NCBI GenBank assembly: GCA_905182995.1
Contig: CAJJDP010000044.1
Coordinates: forward strand, 195,060 to 259,059
Direction of reading: 5' to 3'
Source of the DNA: Paramecium octaurelia
Lineage: Eukaryota > Ciliophora > Oligohymenophorea > Peniculida > Parameciidae
Length of the DNA: 64,000 nt
Part shown: one piece after another, positions 25,716 through 37,168 of the stretch
Layout: each line of letters starts with the position of its first letter
How positions within the stretch are numbered: the stretch's first letter is position 1
Program-made: the position numbers and the translations under genes
Notes under the pieces: model-generated
Databases searched by the model: none
What the model was told of the DNA's origin: nothing
What the model saw: only the letters and a program-made list of their open reading frames with translations

Positions 25716-26768
25716 TCATTTCAATATAATTTCATCAACACATGATTCTATTCCCATTAATTATTGAACATCTTTATTGTTAGCAAGTTCAAATTGTTTG
25801 TATCTAGGAACGATAAAGCTTCTGAATTTAAATTCTGTTTCCAAAGTTTATGTATCTCCTTCTTTACAGATTTTAGTGCTTTTACCCTAAAAGTAGCATA
25901 ATTCAAACAACTCAACGCAATTCTTGTCTGATATTATCAAATCTTCGTCTATGATATAAGCCAATATCGAAACTTAGGCTTACACTAATTGTGCATCGTT
26001 CCCTAAATATCAGTTAATTAAATTACAAGTTCCAATTTCTGCTAATACTTTGTTCTCATATTTTAGGTTTTGTAATTGGATCTTGATTGATTAACTCTTG
26101 AATTAAAATTCAGTGATACCCCCAATCAAAATAGGTTAATTTACATTCAGATCATATGAAAAATTAATAAATGCTTTGCCCTTCTGTTCTTTAATCCAAG
26201 GGTGATTATTAGAGACAGAAAAAGGAATAAATTTAGGATACAAAGCATGTTTTGACCCTGATATAATACACAATTTTATCATTTTGACAGAATTTGTGAC
26301 TTTCAAATAAGCATTTCCACTATCAATCTTTTCAACTTAGATTCCAACTTGACTGGAACTGCCTTACAAACCAATGATTGAGTATGAAAAATTATCCTCA
26401 TAAACAGGAACAATCAATTATTGTTTGAAAGATGTATAATAAGCCACCTCAACTCTTGGATCAAAAATTGCTAGCCATTAAACCTGTAGAGTGATTGGAT
26501 CATTGATGTATTTCCTATAAATTAATTTGAATCCTTTAGTATTCACATCTGTTATATCAATTTCAAACCCATATTTCTAACCATTCATTGATAGTTTTGT
26601 TAATGTAATGTAGATGACAGGGGCCTCCAAAAACGGTTCTGTAAATTTGATGTCTTGAATTAGAGTCTCATCTTCTAAGGTGATGCTTTTCTCAGTTTAT
26701 GACTCAGCTTTGACTTTATCATAAGCAAATGTTATTGTTATTAGAAGAACTAAAAAACGTAAATTCAT
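25716..26768 (-). CDS. Secreted protein with H-type lectin domain
   Basis: After removal of a 24-nt intron (26003-26026, which contains an in-frame TGA) the gene gives 342 aa. The N-terminus is a signal peptide (MNLRFLVLLITITFAYD). Residues about 38-95 match the H-type lectin pattern (IKFTEPFLEAPVIYITL, then ITDVNTKGFKLIY and VQWLAIFDP). Further beta-rich segments follow, with several Cys residues in the last third. H-type lectins bind carbohydrates such as GalNAc in hexameric barrels; in ciliates such proteins are expected at the cell surface or in secretory vesicles. It is convergent with the pICln-like gene and divergent from the Ulp1-like gene, whose start codon is 44 bp away. Confidence 0.75.
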
Positions 26769-26812
26769 TAAGTTTATAAAATATAATAAAATATAGATAG
26801 GATTATTTAATT
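26769..26812. promoter_or_regulatory. 44-bp divergent promoter region
   Basis: The start codons of the lectin gene (minus) and the Ulp1-like gene (plus) are separated by 44 bp of almost pure A/T (TATAAAATATAATAAAATATAG). Both promoters and both leaders must fit here or extend into the coding regions. The TATAAAATA stretch is TATA-like but such strings are common in this DNA. Confidence 0.45.
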
Positions 26813-28490
26813 ATGCTTTCAGATCTATTTACATTTTATAAGGAGAAGAAAGATAATTCTTATATGTTGTTTGGGAAATAGAATAATAAAGAACACGCAG
26901 ACATGTTTACAACATTTAGAACTCAATTAAAACCTTAATTTCGAAGCATCATCAATCATTTTCTTAATAAGTTGTAAATCAAATAAAATGCTTAATAATT
27001 AATAAAGCAGAACTTGAGCAGCTTTTTTATTTGGAAAAACCACAAATAAGAAGTAGAAGTATTTTATATAGATGAATCACTAACTTCAGAAATTAAGTAT
27101 AAAAATCAAATTTCAGATGAGACCTATAAATAATTTTATGAAATCCTATTAAGTTTAAGTAATTTGAACATTTAAGATGTATAATAAGTGATAATAACAA
27201 CCGCCAATTTTTTTAAAGAAATTGATCAATTGTACCATAATATTGCTGTGGTCATCTAGAAAGAATAAAAAAAAGGTAATAAGGACTAGTAATTTGTATC
27301 CTTAAAAATTCTAACTAGAAACTCTTTCATTTTAAGGCCAAGTGGAGATTTGTAATTAATTTATTATAAATAGAATTAAATTACCTAAAATAAGCAATGA
27401 CATGTATAATTTTAATCACACCAACATTTACATATCTACTAGAATTCCTTTTTGTAATCCAATGTAGGGCGATTTAGATTAAAATGTGTTTAGATACACT
27501 GGATCAATAGATAAATAAACCTTTTTACCTAATGGGCAAGGAGTACTGGATAGTGATGAAGCTTTCTAATTTCAATGCAAATTTTCGGATGGTTTGGCAA
27601 CAGGAAAGGGCTGTTTAGATTTAAAATTCTAAAAACAAATTTTTTAAGGCCATTTTTAGTATGGACTTAAACATGGAGAATCAATAACTAGTAATCCCAA
27701 TTAAACAATAACTACTGGATACTATTAGAATAATATGAAATAAGGAGTATTCGTTAATAAAAAACAGAATGGATCCAAAGTGTAAGAAATCTATTATAAA
27801 AATGATTAAATGGTGAAAAAAAAGGATGAATGTAAATTTGATGAAAATATGATCTCTACAAGATATTTGGTTAATCATAAAGATATCTCAATTAATAATC
27901 ACTTTTTTTCAGGATTGACGGAGGAAAAATGGATAAATTAATTATTAGTTGATTATTATCTAAGCCTCTTGTCTGATTATTATAAAAATTCCTCAAAAGC
28001 ATAGATATATCTATTTAATACATCATAGTCATAAGATTTATTTACAAGTTAAATCAGTTTAGTGGATTATAAAAGTCTAAAATTACAATAGAAGTATGAG
28101 TAGGTGATTAATGACTACTAAAAATATAACAAAATAGTATTTATTTTGAATGCTGATTAAGTGCATTTTTTAGTTTTAGTATACTAAAATAAATCATTGT
28201 ATATGCTTAATTCTTATGCAACCTAAAATGATTAAAAAATATTATCGGCTGTAGGTTCTATATTTCCTATCTAACTGAAGTTATAATAGATTTAGGTTGA
28301 ATAGCAATAGAATACTTATGACTGTTCTTTGTATTCAATTTATAATGTGATGCTGTAATACAAATATTATAATGTGGACGTTGATAAAATTGATTATAAA
28401 GTCTCATACAAGTACATTAAAAAACTGAGATTACATCTGAAAAATATTATAAGTAATGATTATGCCCACATAATCCTTCATTAAGATTGA
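26813..28490 (+). CDS. Ulp1-like (C48-type) cysteine protease with MORN-like repeats
   Basis: One 22-nt intron (27352-27373) gives 551 aa. The middle has MORN-like Gly/Phe strands (GKGCLDLKF, QGHFQYGLKHGES). The C-terminal part resembles the Ulp1/SENP fold: WINQLLVDYYLSLLS (substrate-side tryptophan helix), DQVHFLVLVY carrying the candidate catalytic His, LYMLNSY at the usual Asp position, and NTYDCSLYSIYNV, where Cys is the candidate nucleophile preceded by a Gln/Asn-rich stretch. Ulp1 proteases cleave SUMO or related modifiers from targets. Departures from the consensus are Asn where Asp is usual and Ser after the catalytic Cys instead of Gly, so activity is not assured. The start is fixed by the 44-bp gap to the divergent lectin gene. 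Confidence 0.65.
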
Positions 28491-28563
28491 TTTGTAATTT
28501 TAGGAATAATAATTTTATTATTGCAAAATAAAATAAATAACACAATTTAACATTTCATACTTA

Positions 28564-29308
28564 TCAATAGTTAGTAGGATTAGGTCTCTATTCATGAGCA
28601 GAATGCCCTTTTTTAATATCATCTATTATAATGTATTTAAAAGAAAATACTTCTTTTTTTTAACCTATCTTCTAATGCATTCTTTTGATTATCAAGATCT
28701 TTTTGCATGAGTTCATCGAACTGAGCAACATGATCATCATAATCTTATAAGATCTGTTAGGCCTTGTCATATTCCTTCTCTAATCTATCATGCATAGTTA
28801 AAAAAGTAGCTAAAGAGTTTCTAACTTAGGGTTTGTTCATATTCATATATGCTTCCATCTCTTCCACATTTGATTACTTGCAATATGATTATTGACTTTT
28901 CTCTAACATTTGTTGCAATTAAGCATCATCACTTTTTTAAATGCATTATCTAACTTATGGTTGTTCTAACAAACTATTAACTTTATCCTTAAAATAAATC
29001 ATTAGTCCATCTTGTCCTTAGAGTTACTCAATAATAATAAGATAGCTGTCAATTAACGTTCGTATTAACTCTATGTTCGGAGTATGTAGTTGTGATTATT
29101 TTGGTTCTAGCGATAATAAAGAAATATAGAATTCAGGTGGTAAAACCTATTTGTTTTGATTAATTTGTTGGTGTTCCTTTTTCATTTCTGTAAAATAGTT
29201 CATAGCTACCCTGCTATTAACTTAATTCTATTTTTATTTTGGGAAGATCAACAGTCTAGGAGATTTTTATTCAACTTATAGTTTCTTTAAATTCATATAA
29301 TTGCTCAT
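28564..29308 (-). CDS. Coiled-coil protein, function unknown
   Basis: A frame from ATG at 29308 encodes about 238 aa after a 28-nt intron (28623-28650); without that intron it would stop at 28619-28621. The protein is rich in Gln, Lys and Leu with helical stretches (MKKEHQQINQNKQVLPPEFY, HDRLEKEYDKAQQILQDYDD). It has no signal peptide, membrane span or catalytic motif. The spliced C-terminus (KKRNDIKKGHSAHEQRPNPT) looks more natural than the unspliced one. I do not recognise a family; a structural or adaptor role is all that can be said. Confidence 0.65.
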
Positions 29309-29408
29309 TATTTTTTTATTTTAAATATTGTGTATATTGCGTATATAATTGATTAAAATAAGTATAATATCTTTACGTTGCTAATATTGTACAATTGTAA
29401 ATAAAATA

Positions 29409-30297
29409 TCATTTCTTAGCCTATTATGCAGCCAAGTCTTCGTCCATTTGTTTGAGTTAAGCACCTCCTCTAAGAAGTCCTGATCGTCTGGCAGCTACAA
29501 GACCTACTTTTTAACCTGGTGGAGCATATCTGGATAAAGTGGATGGATGCCCAATATGTTATTGATTACCACCACCCTAAGTTGATATTAATCAAAAGAA
29601 TTACGTGAGGATGATCTACTGGATTCATGGCAACACCTCTGACTCTAGGCCATACCTTTCTGAGTCTTCTATATTTGTGGAATTATCTTCCTGCTTTGAG
29701 GATTGGTTTTTCAGTTCTTCCACCTCCAGAAATCAAGCCAACTGTGGCTCTGCAAAGGGAACTTAAAGTTTTTCTTGTACCAGAGGGTAATCTAACTCTA
29801 GTCTATGCTCCATCATCTGAATGACCAATAATAGTAGCATAACATCCTGTAGCTCTTCCTAAAGCACCTTTGTCTCCTGGATGCTCTTCCAAATTGCAAA
29901 CAACTGTACCTTCTGGAATTGATCCAATAGGTAAAACATTTCCTGTTGCTAATTAAGCTAGAAATTGAATGAAACGTATAGATTACCCTTAGCACCGCAA
30001 TAAATGTATTATCCAGTATAAGCACCTTCAGGAGCAATAAATAGTTTAGTTTGTTTTTTGTATTTGTAAGGATCATTAAATTCAACTTTGGCCAATGGAG
30101 CTCCTCTTCCTGGATCATGTATAATTTCAGAGATCACACCTCTCACATAACCATGTCTCTCAGCATAATCAAGGTGTCTATATTATGGACTTCCAACTCT
30201 TTGATTTTAATGTGCTTTGAAGACACTGTTGGATTTACCCTTTCTTTATGCTAGTATGTTATAGGATGAGATGCTTACTTCGAATTCTCTTGCCCAT
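29409..30297 (-). CDS. RPL8: 60S ribosomal protein L8 (uL2)
   Basis: Three introns (30251-30278, 29958-29986, 29577-29604) give 267 aa, matching the usual eukaryotic L8 length. The start is [20 protein letters not shown], and conserved blocks follow in order: [82 protein letters not shown], and the highly conserved [18 protein letters not shown] loop. This protein sits at the peptidyl-transferase centre of the large subunit and its HPHGGG histidine contacts rRNA. The third intron splits exactly between the HPH and GGG codons. The gene is tightly packed: 39 bp separate it from the next gene upstream on the same strand. Confidence 0.98.
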
Positions 30298-30336
30298 ATT
30301 TAAAAATATATTTTAAATTTTAATATTAATGTTCAT

Positions 30337-31175
30337 TCATTTACCTACTCTTAGATTGTCCCAATGATGCTTATATTTCTTATTATGCAACTCTGTCATC
30401 GTTTGATGAAATCGTTCCCTTCTTTAACTGTTGTATTCCATTAAATCGAGATTTTAAGCATGTTTCTAATTGATTTCTTGAATGGATTCCACTCTTGTTT
30501 CATTATCCTTTTTTTCCATTGCCTTCAACAATTCAGTGGCTAAATTCGAGTTTTTTTATTTCCCTTTTTCGAAACTGGGAATAAATTATGCCTTCTCATT
30601 AAATTTATCGTATTTTGTGATCATTCTTTCGATTTTGGCTTCTTAAAACATTAGGTAATTGACCTTCCTCGTTTTGACCTCATCGTCTTTAGGCTTGAAG
30701 ACTACTCAAATGCAAATATTTTACACGTATTTCCAGTCATAGAGAGATTCTAACTATTCCAAAACCCATCGCTATACTTGGTCTTTAAGTGTTGGACCTA
30801 TCTAAAATCCAAGGAGGGTAATGAATGATGAGATCTAAACTAAGAATTTCCATAATTGTAAATCTTCTGACTAACCTTCTCCACCTCCTTTTATATAAAT
30901 TTTGGCTGATTGCTAAATCTTTGATTCAAAAACACTTTAATTTTCTCTGGCGAATTCATTTTCTACTCCAGTAGTTCCAAGTATCCTCCAAACTATTCCT
31001 TGCCGATATTCTACCTCTTCAACAGATCACTAGAATTGTCTACATATTAATATTAAATCAACACACCTCGCTGATGTTCTATCTTATGAATCTTTTAGTT
31101 TTTCTTCAAAATGTCCTTTAATTACTCTTATAACTCAACTCCCCTTTTTGTAACTGTGATTCGTTGGCAAGACAT
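30337..31175 (-). CDS. Conserved-looking hypothetical helical protein
   Basis: From ATG at 31175 the gene gives about 251-260 aa after removing introns 30913-30935 (23 nt) and 30694-30726 (33 nt, containing a TGA); a further stopless 27-nt candidate (31040-31066) is optional. The N-terminus is basic and helical (KRGVELQEQLKDILKKNQK), followed by a hydrophobic helix (LWKFLVQISSFITLLGFQIG) that could be buried or membrane-associated. A Lys-rich C-terminal coil follows (ELLKAMEKKDNETRVESIQE) and the end is ELHNKKYKHHWDNLRVGK. No known family is recognised. It lies immediately upstream of RPL8 on the same strand. Confidence 0.55.
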
Positions 31176-31779
31176 AAATAATTAATTAAATAAATGTTTT
31201 ACAAATTCAAGAACAATGAATAATTGAAAAATTCCAAATAAAAATTGCATATTTCTTCTTAACGTTAAACTATCATATAATTAAAACTATTCACTTGATT
31301 TTAAATTAACAAATTCTAAAGAATCAACATTCTTAGTAAATCTTAAAGTAAACACTTAATTGTAAAGCCAATCTTCGGTTCAGAGACGTAAATTCTAAAA
31401 TGATGAAATAGAAAATAATTCTCCAATTATTGTTTTTAATCATCTATAATTACCATACACAAAAGGTTAAAGTTTATTTACATAAAAAATTAGGAATCAT
31501 CTTAATAAATCTATTAAGATTATTATGAAAACCACAATATATTTGGAACAAATTTTTGAAAATCTATAAAACTTACGCAAACATATCAAATTCTAATAAT
31601 AATAATTAAATAATCAAAAATTGAAAGGAGGTTTTAAATTTATAATATATTTTTAATATTATTGTTAAATCATACACATCTATTTTATTATTGTTATTAT
31701 TATTAGAAGCAGGTTCATCAAAATCTTATTTTTGTTATTGTTACTGCTAATTTTTAATCATTATCTATTTTTGTTTCTT
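31176..31779. other. Intergenic, very AT-rich
   Basis: Between the hypothetical gene and the beta-adaptin relic the DNA is dominated by A/T runs, with an ATT/TTA-rich stretch near 31680-31740. On the minus strand a frame continues here from the relic, encoding Gln and Asn runs, but nothing looks conserved. Confidence 0.45.
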
Positions 31780-33008
31780 ATTGATGACTTAAATATGGGA
31801 TATTATTATGACTTATTCCTAAATTTGATTTTTTTTATAGAGTGAATTTGGTAACTCATGAAATAGATTACTAATATACTACTCATATTTTCTAAAGCAG
31901 TAATCGAATCTTTAGTCTCCCATAAATGTACATTTGCTTATAATTGAGAAGTTTACTTTATCACATTAATAAATAAAGTTCTTCACAATTTCTGGATCAT
32001 TAGACATGGTAAATTGAATGAACAAAAAAAGGTATTGACCTGTTTTCAAAAAGAATAGGGAATTTTTCTAATATCAAGAGATATTTCTAAAAGTTGGATA
32101 CTAAATTTAGGTTGATTTCAAGAAAACTGATATATAAGTGAAAGAGAAATCTTTTTACAAAGATTCTTAACTAGAATCTCCATTATCAAGGTAATCTAAT
32201 AAATTGAGGATAAGATTAACAGCACAGAAAATTAAAGTAGGATTGATAATACTTAATCTTGGTAATATTCTTTCAACAATAATTTCAGCTAATTTTAATC
32301 AACTGGATCATAAGTAGCCAAATAATAGAGAATGAATATCTATCCTCAATTGTATTCATTCATCAATTACTAATAGCAATTTTTGTTTGATTTTAGGACT
32401 CAATTGTATTAATTGTTTGCCATTGACTACTTCAACTTCTCTCATAGACAAAATAAATTTGCCAAAACAATACTTTCTTCAATTATTCGAGTATAGGTGG
32501 ACATAATTCTGGTGATACTTCAAAAACCAAATAAAAATGAAAAGAGATTACCTTTGGAAATAAAGCAACTGTTTTTTTTTATGCACATAACGATCATCAT
32601 CTTAAATACAATCTTTAAAGGATTTGATTAAATACTCATTCAATTTAAAAACTCTAATACAACCGAATGTTCTTATAGAATGGATTTTCTGATTTACGAA
32701 CATCTTTGCTGAAATTTTAGATAACCATAATCTGGTTTTAATCAAGAATAATTCTCTTTATAAAGGTATCAATATTATTGCTAACTTATCATCTCTATGT
32801 CTTAAAATTCAAGACACTTAATAAATTATTCAAAAATTGTGACACACCTTTCCCTACTTGTCATAGATGCAATACTTTCTTTACAGTCTTAATAGCATAT
32901 CAATTTCTTTAGTAAAACTTCTTACTTTTTCTCAAAATTTAAATCATTCAAATAAGCATACAACTCTTATAATTCACCACACTATTAATTATTTCCAAAA
33001 TAGGCCAT
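31780..33008 (-). pseudogene. Decayed AP-complex beta-adaptin gene (AP1B/AP2B type)
   Basis: Several minus-strand fragments match successive parts of the beta-adaptin trunk in the right order but in different frames. From the 5' end these are YFGNNQ...GELQELYAYLNDLNFEKK (protein start), YLYKENYS-stop-LKPDYGYLKF, SIRTFGCIRVFKLNEYLI followed by KDCIQDDDRYVHKK (equivalent to the RTMGCIRV...CLKDEDPYVRK block), GQIFILYYLATYDP, QYPTFRNISLDIRK, NDPEIVK and CFRKYEQYISNLF (equivalent to IFRKYPNKYESIIA). The frames are interrupted by TGA codons, frameshifts and deletions that standard 22-33 nt introns do not repair. The whole relic is shorter than the roughly 580-residue trunk. Intact adaptins build clathrin-coat adaptors. 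The likely origin is a lost duplicate, common in Paramecium after genome duplications; that last point is inference. Confidence 0.75.
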
Positions 33009-33135
33009 ATAAAATAATATGTACTTAGTAAGTAATTCAATTATTTTAATTTATTTTGAAACTCTCTCTTTTTCTATTTTTCTATTATGGCAATTTAGAC
33101 TTATTATTAATAAGTCTTAATTTAAAAGATTAATA

Positions 33136-34840
33136 TCAAGCGATAATATTTTTATATTATAATTCAAACTCATTCATTAAATTTTAAACTTCCTGTGCTG
33201 TTAAACTCTGATCCAAAATCCGTTGTTCAGACTCTTCAATTAGTTCACCTATCTTCATTAATTGAGGAACACTTAGATTTTTGGTTTTATACTATTGTTT
33301 GACTTCATTAATTCTTCTTTCACATTAATATCTAAGATCGTGAGTCTAATAAAAATATGAAATGTAAATCTTACTAGTTAAACATTGCTATCATCTAGTT
33401 CTAGTTGATCTTCGATTTGAATCATTTCTGCAAGGCCTGCATTCTAGTCCTATATAGGAATGGCTATTTTATTATCTGCAGACATTTGAATCACTCCAAA
33501 ATCATCATAATAAAACATAATTAACCTCGTATTTGTAATCAAAAAGGTTTTAATTAATGCTTAGCATCCGATAGGAGGGGGATCATAGAATAGAGATATT
33601 TCATAAGGCTTGAACTAATCCAACTATTTTATTAAGCAATGTTTAAATCTTAGACACTCACCATTAAGGACGAAGTACTCTCTCAAATTGATCTAATGCA
33701 TTTAATTGCTATTCTGGTCTTAGGGTTTGATTCCAATAAAGATAGGGTAATGTTCAAATACATTTAAATAATGTTACATGGATTGTTCCTTTTTTAGTTA
33801 ATCCTTTCTTTGAGCAATTAATGTATTGGAAACTGCACACCCTTGGCAAATAGCTTCAGTTGCATGTATGGTACTTTAGATTTATTTGCCTTCAAAAATA
33901 GTTTTAATGCATTGTTATATAATCGGAATTCTAGAACCTCCTCCCAAAGTTACTATGAGATTAAAGTTATAATTTTAGGTCTAATGATAGAGATTGAATA
34001 GCAAATTCTGAATCTATTCTAGAACTGGTTATATGATGGTCTCATAATTTTCCCTTACATAATGAATATTGTTTACCTTGTTAAATTGCAAGTAAAATCT
34101 ACATCTGGAATAAGTTGTTCAATATCAATATGGGTGTCTTTATTTGCACTTAAGCGTTTCCTAATACTCTCACAAGTATCCAACAATCTCAAATAATATT
34201 TACTTGATTTATCGATAGTGATCTTTGCCTGGTTTATAATCCATTCAGCTAGATAATTGTCCATCTAGAATGTTCCTAGATTTCTATCGAAAACTTCACA
34301 GAGTATTTACTCTTAGGATAATAGGAATGCTGTGAATTTTGAGTGTCCAAAATCTATGATCATCATTTCTTTTTGTAGAACATTATTTTGACAATAATTA
34401 ACATAAGTGCTTATTGCCATATTTTCTGGAATTGCTGCCATGACTTTTACTTTGCTTATTTGAATTGCTCTCCACAGCCTGATCAAATCGAATTGGGTGT
34501 AAAAATCAGGATAAGAGATAACAATTGTTCTATTGCAATCTCGCAGCAATTTTCTAAGAAAAGCTCCAATCTGTTACTCAGGTTCCAATTTAATTGATTA
34601 CCCTTTATACTGAAATGTGTGAGCCTTTTGGAAGCCTCGTACTGAGTTTAGAATATTAGATCGATAGGAATGTGCTGCTGTGTTTCCAAAGAATCTTTCA
34701 TGTGTCTAAAATACTATCACATTCTCTGTTTCTCTTGAACCCTCATTGAGGACTACATCTGCTGAGAATAAGTTGCATCTAGCGAGTAGAGTGTATCTAC
34801 CGCCTAAATCTACTCCATAGCCTTAATATTCTTCTTACAT
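33136..34840 (-). CDS. Hsp110 / HSPA4-like divergent Hsp70-superfamily protein
   Basis: Two introns (34054-34076, 33346-33374) give 550 aa. The N-terminus has the nucleotide-binding phosphate loop as GYGVDLGGRYTLLARCNLF, then NILNSVRGFQKAHTF, MMIIDFGHSKFTAFLLS (Hsp110 proteins have DMGHS here, ordinary Hsp70s have DLGGGT), CESIRKRLSANKDTH and LGGGSRIPIIQQCI. These are Hsp110 hallmarks; such proteins act as nucleotide exchange factors and holdases for Hsp70. It is clearly shorter than the usual 780-850 aa: the substrate-binding part is reduced and the acidic loop and long lid are missing. It may be a ciliate-specific short form. Its start codon is 4 bp from the start codon of the divergent gene. 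Confidence 0.8.
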
Positions 34841-34844
34841 TAAT
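34841..34844. promoter_or_regulatory. 4-bp spacer between divergent start codons
   Basis: The ATG of the Hsp110-like gene (minus, 34838-34840) and the first in-frame ATG of the next gene (plus, 34845-34847) are separated by TAAT only. Unless the plus gene really starts at its next Met (34878), promoters and leaders must overlap coding sequence. Confidence 0.4.
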
Positions 34845-36694
34845 ATGATTAATAATAATGACTCAGATTAAGAACTTATGTAACAGATTCTTACTCTTTA
34901 TGCTGATCGGGAAGAGAAGATAAACAAAAATTATCACATTCATTCCAAATTCAACTGCGATTGTTCAATCTGTCATCATCAACTAATGACTGACAACCAA
35001 TTAAAAAAGGATTTAAATTATGATGAATTCTATGATCAACCTAGTGATCGTTATCTACAAGATGAATAGACCCATGTGAAATTCATGAGGAAAGATGGAG
35101 GATCACAATTATTGCCATAAATCAAAGATCCTATAGATTTCTTAGGTCTTTCGATTAAAATGATGCAGCCAACAAAAAATGGGAAAACCCTAAATCTGAG
35201 AGTTATGGATACCCTATTCTTCTATTAAAGAGAACCTTGTGTTTTGGTTTATCATGACAAGGACAAAGGACTCAGAATCATCAGAGACAGGCATCTATTA
35301 ACTAATTTATAAGAATTAGGCTAGTTTTTGGTAAAAAGAAGAACAGAATATGATATAGAATTAAGAGTAGCAACAGAGAAAAGAGAGAACAAGGATTTCA
35401 ATAATTTGGAATTTGATTAGAAGAGTGCAGAAATATAATAAGGAATTAAGAAGTATGTTTAGAATATTGGAATCTAGAAGGATTTTATTTTAGTTAAATT
35501 TAAGAATGGGGGTGAATAGATAATGTCATAGTTAGCTGCCATGTAACTGTTTGAAAAGAGAAAGATAGATTCAATATGGGATACCATAGTTATGATCTAA
35601 GCATACCCTTATGATTTTTATGGAAAACTTATTTTTAAAGCCAAAGAGAATCCAGAAAAGTTTGAAAACAATAGGTTATCTAAATAATCTCTTAGCAAAG
35701 ACACCAAGAAATTTAAAGAAGAAGAAAAGCCAACTGAGGCAAAGTAGAGTAAATCAAAAATAGCAGATGATAGTATGAAGTTGACAGAAGAATAAAAGTT
35801 AAAATTAAATGAATTAAATAAGACGAGATATCAACGTATAACATACATTAAGGATGATATCAAATATTAAGATCAGTATGATAAAGCCTTAGAGTAAATA
35901 TGCTAAATCAACAATCCTAACTTTTAGACAGGCAATCACATCCGTCAACATGAAATTTACTTAAAGGAGTTAAAGAAGAAGAGCATGTCATAATATTTAT
36001 AGTAATACTCAATTATATTATTAGTTATCATATGTATTAGATTGTCCACTTTTTTGAAGCATATCATCAACGAAAGATAATGAAATTGAGATTGGATTTT
36101 GCTAGGGATGATTTTGATAATCTGTACATAATAGATGCAGGATAATTATAGTTTATAGATGTAAGAAAGATAGAGTGGGATGAAATGATATTGAAGGAGA
36201 TATCATTGATTAATCCAGATTATAAATAGCTAGTCTTAAGAGAAATAGAGGAGAAGGAGAAGTTGCAAAGGGAGGGCGAAGTGGTAGTCAATCATCAGAG
36301 ATAGAAATATCTAAAATAAGCTTTTGATGAGGTTGTAGGTTACTTCAGAGAATAATACAGCAAAGCTATTGATAAATGTGAATCAGACCTATAAAACCAA
36401 CCAGATATTGATAAGACTGATGAAATCTTTAAAAAAATCAATCCGAGAGCAGATTAGAAGTTTTCAGAAATGTTGGCTATTCATAAACCTGACGAGATCA
36501 TTAGATAGAAGGATTTATTGAGCAATTTCCCAATTGATTAGGCAAGATTTCTGAGTCAATAGAAATATTATCGATAATCTAAGTAATTGGTGGAGAGTAA
36601 AGAGAGATACAAAAAATAGTTGAGATTAAGTGCTAGTAAATTATCAGCAGTTGATTTGAGATCATCTTCGAAATATGCATTTACTACTAAATGA
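34845..36694 (+). CDS. Hypothetical protein with Cys/His cluster and long helical C-terminus
   Basis: One 23-nt intron (36002-36024) gives 608 aa from ATG 34845, or slightly less from the Met at 34878. Near residue 35-55 there is a compact Cys/His cluster (HSKFNCDCSICHHQLM) that could bind zinc. A mixed alpha/beta region follows (FLGLSIKMMQPT, RVMDTLFFYQREPCVLVY), then KFKNGGEQIMSQLAAMQLFE and a long charged helical C-terminal half (EIEEKEKLQREGEVVV). No signal peptide or membrane span is seen. I do not recognise a family. It shares a tiny divergent promoter region with the Hsp110-like gene, so co-expression is possible but unproven. Confidence 0.75.
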
Positions 36695-36727
36695 AAATTT
36701 ATTAACTTAATATGTAATATGAAGTAA

Positions 36728-37123
36728 TCAAAATTGGAGCAATTCATGGAGAATATAGTTTTATATTTCCCTTAATTCTCTTTAAAGTGCGGATAAATTT
36801 GATTTAGTTTCAGTCTTAAACTATGCAACGACTTGCAGCATTTACAATTTTATTATTCTTAATTTAATCTGTTGCTTTTGTTCTTCAGTAATCTCAGTTT
36901 TCTATAGGGTTTCATATAATGAATTTTCAGTTTCTTAAATTTCACTTATGGTGTTAGTTAATTTTTATGTGATTGTATTCAAAGTTGTTGTATTATTAAG
37001 TTCGTAGTATTATTTAAAAGTTGGTATTTAAATATTCTTATTTTCTTTCTCTTAATCGTTAGGGAAATATTTGGTTTCGTAGTTTTCGGACAAATGCGAA
37101 ACCGTACTATTGTTTGAATTCAT
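36728..37123 (-). CDS. Small coiled-coil protein
   Basis: An intron-free frame of 131 aa from ATG 37123 to TGA 36728. The N-terminus is Asn/Ser-rich; residues about 45-130 form a predicted coiled coil with heptads (NTITQKLTNTISEIQETENS, EEQKQQIKLRIIKLQMLQVV). It is convergent with the preceding hypothetical gene (33 bp between stops) and divergent from the His-rich gene (45 bp between starts). No family is recognised; such small coils are common subunits of cytoskeletal or tethering complexes. Confidence 0.6.
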
Positions 37124-37168
37124 CTAACAGATAATTAAGATATTCTGAATGTGTATAATTAAAATTAA

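Noticed and set aside
26003-26026. In-frame TGA in the lectin gene as an inactivating mutation
   Set aside because: It lies inside a perfect 24-nt intron (GTAATTT...ATTTAG) whose removal joins the two halves smoothly.
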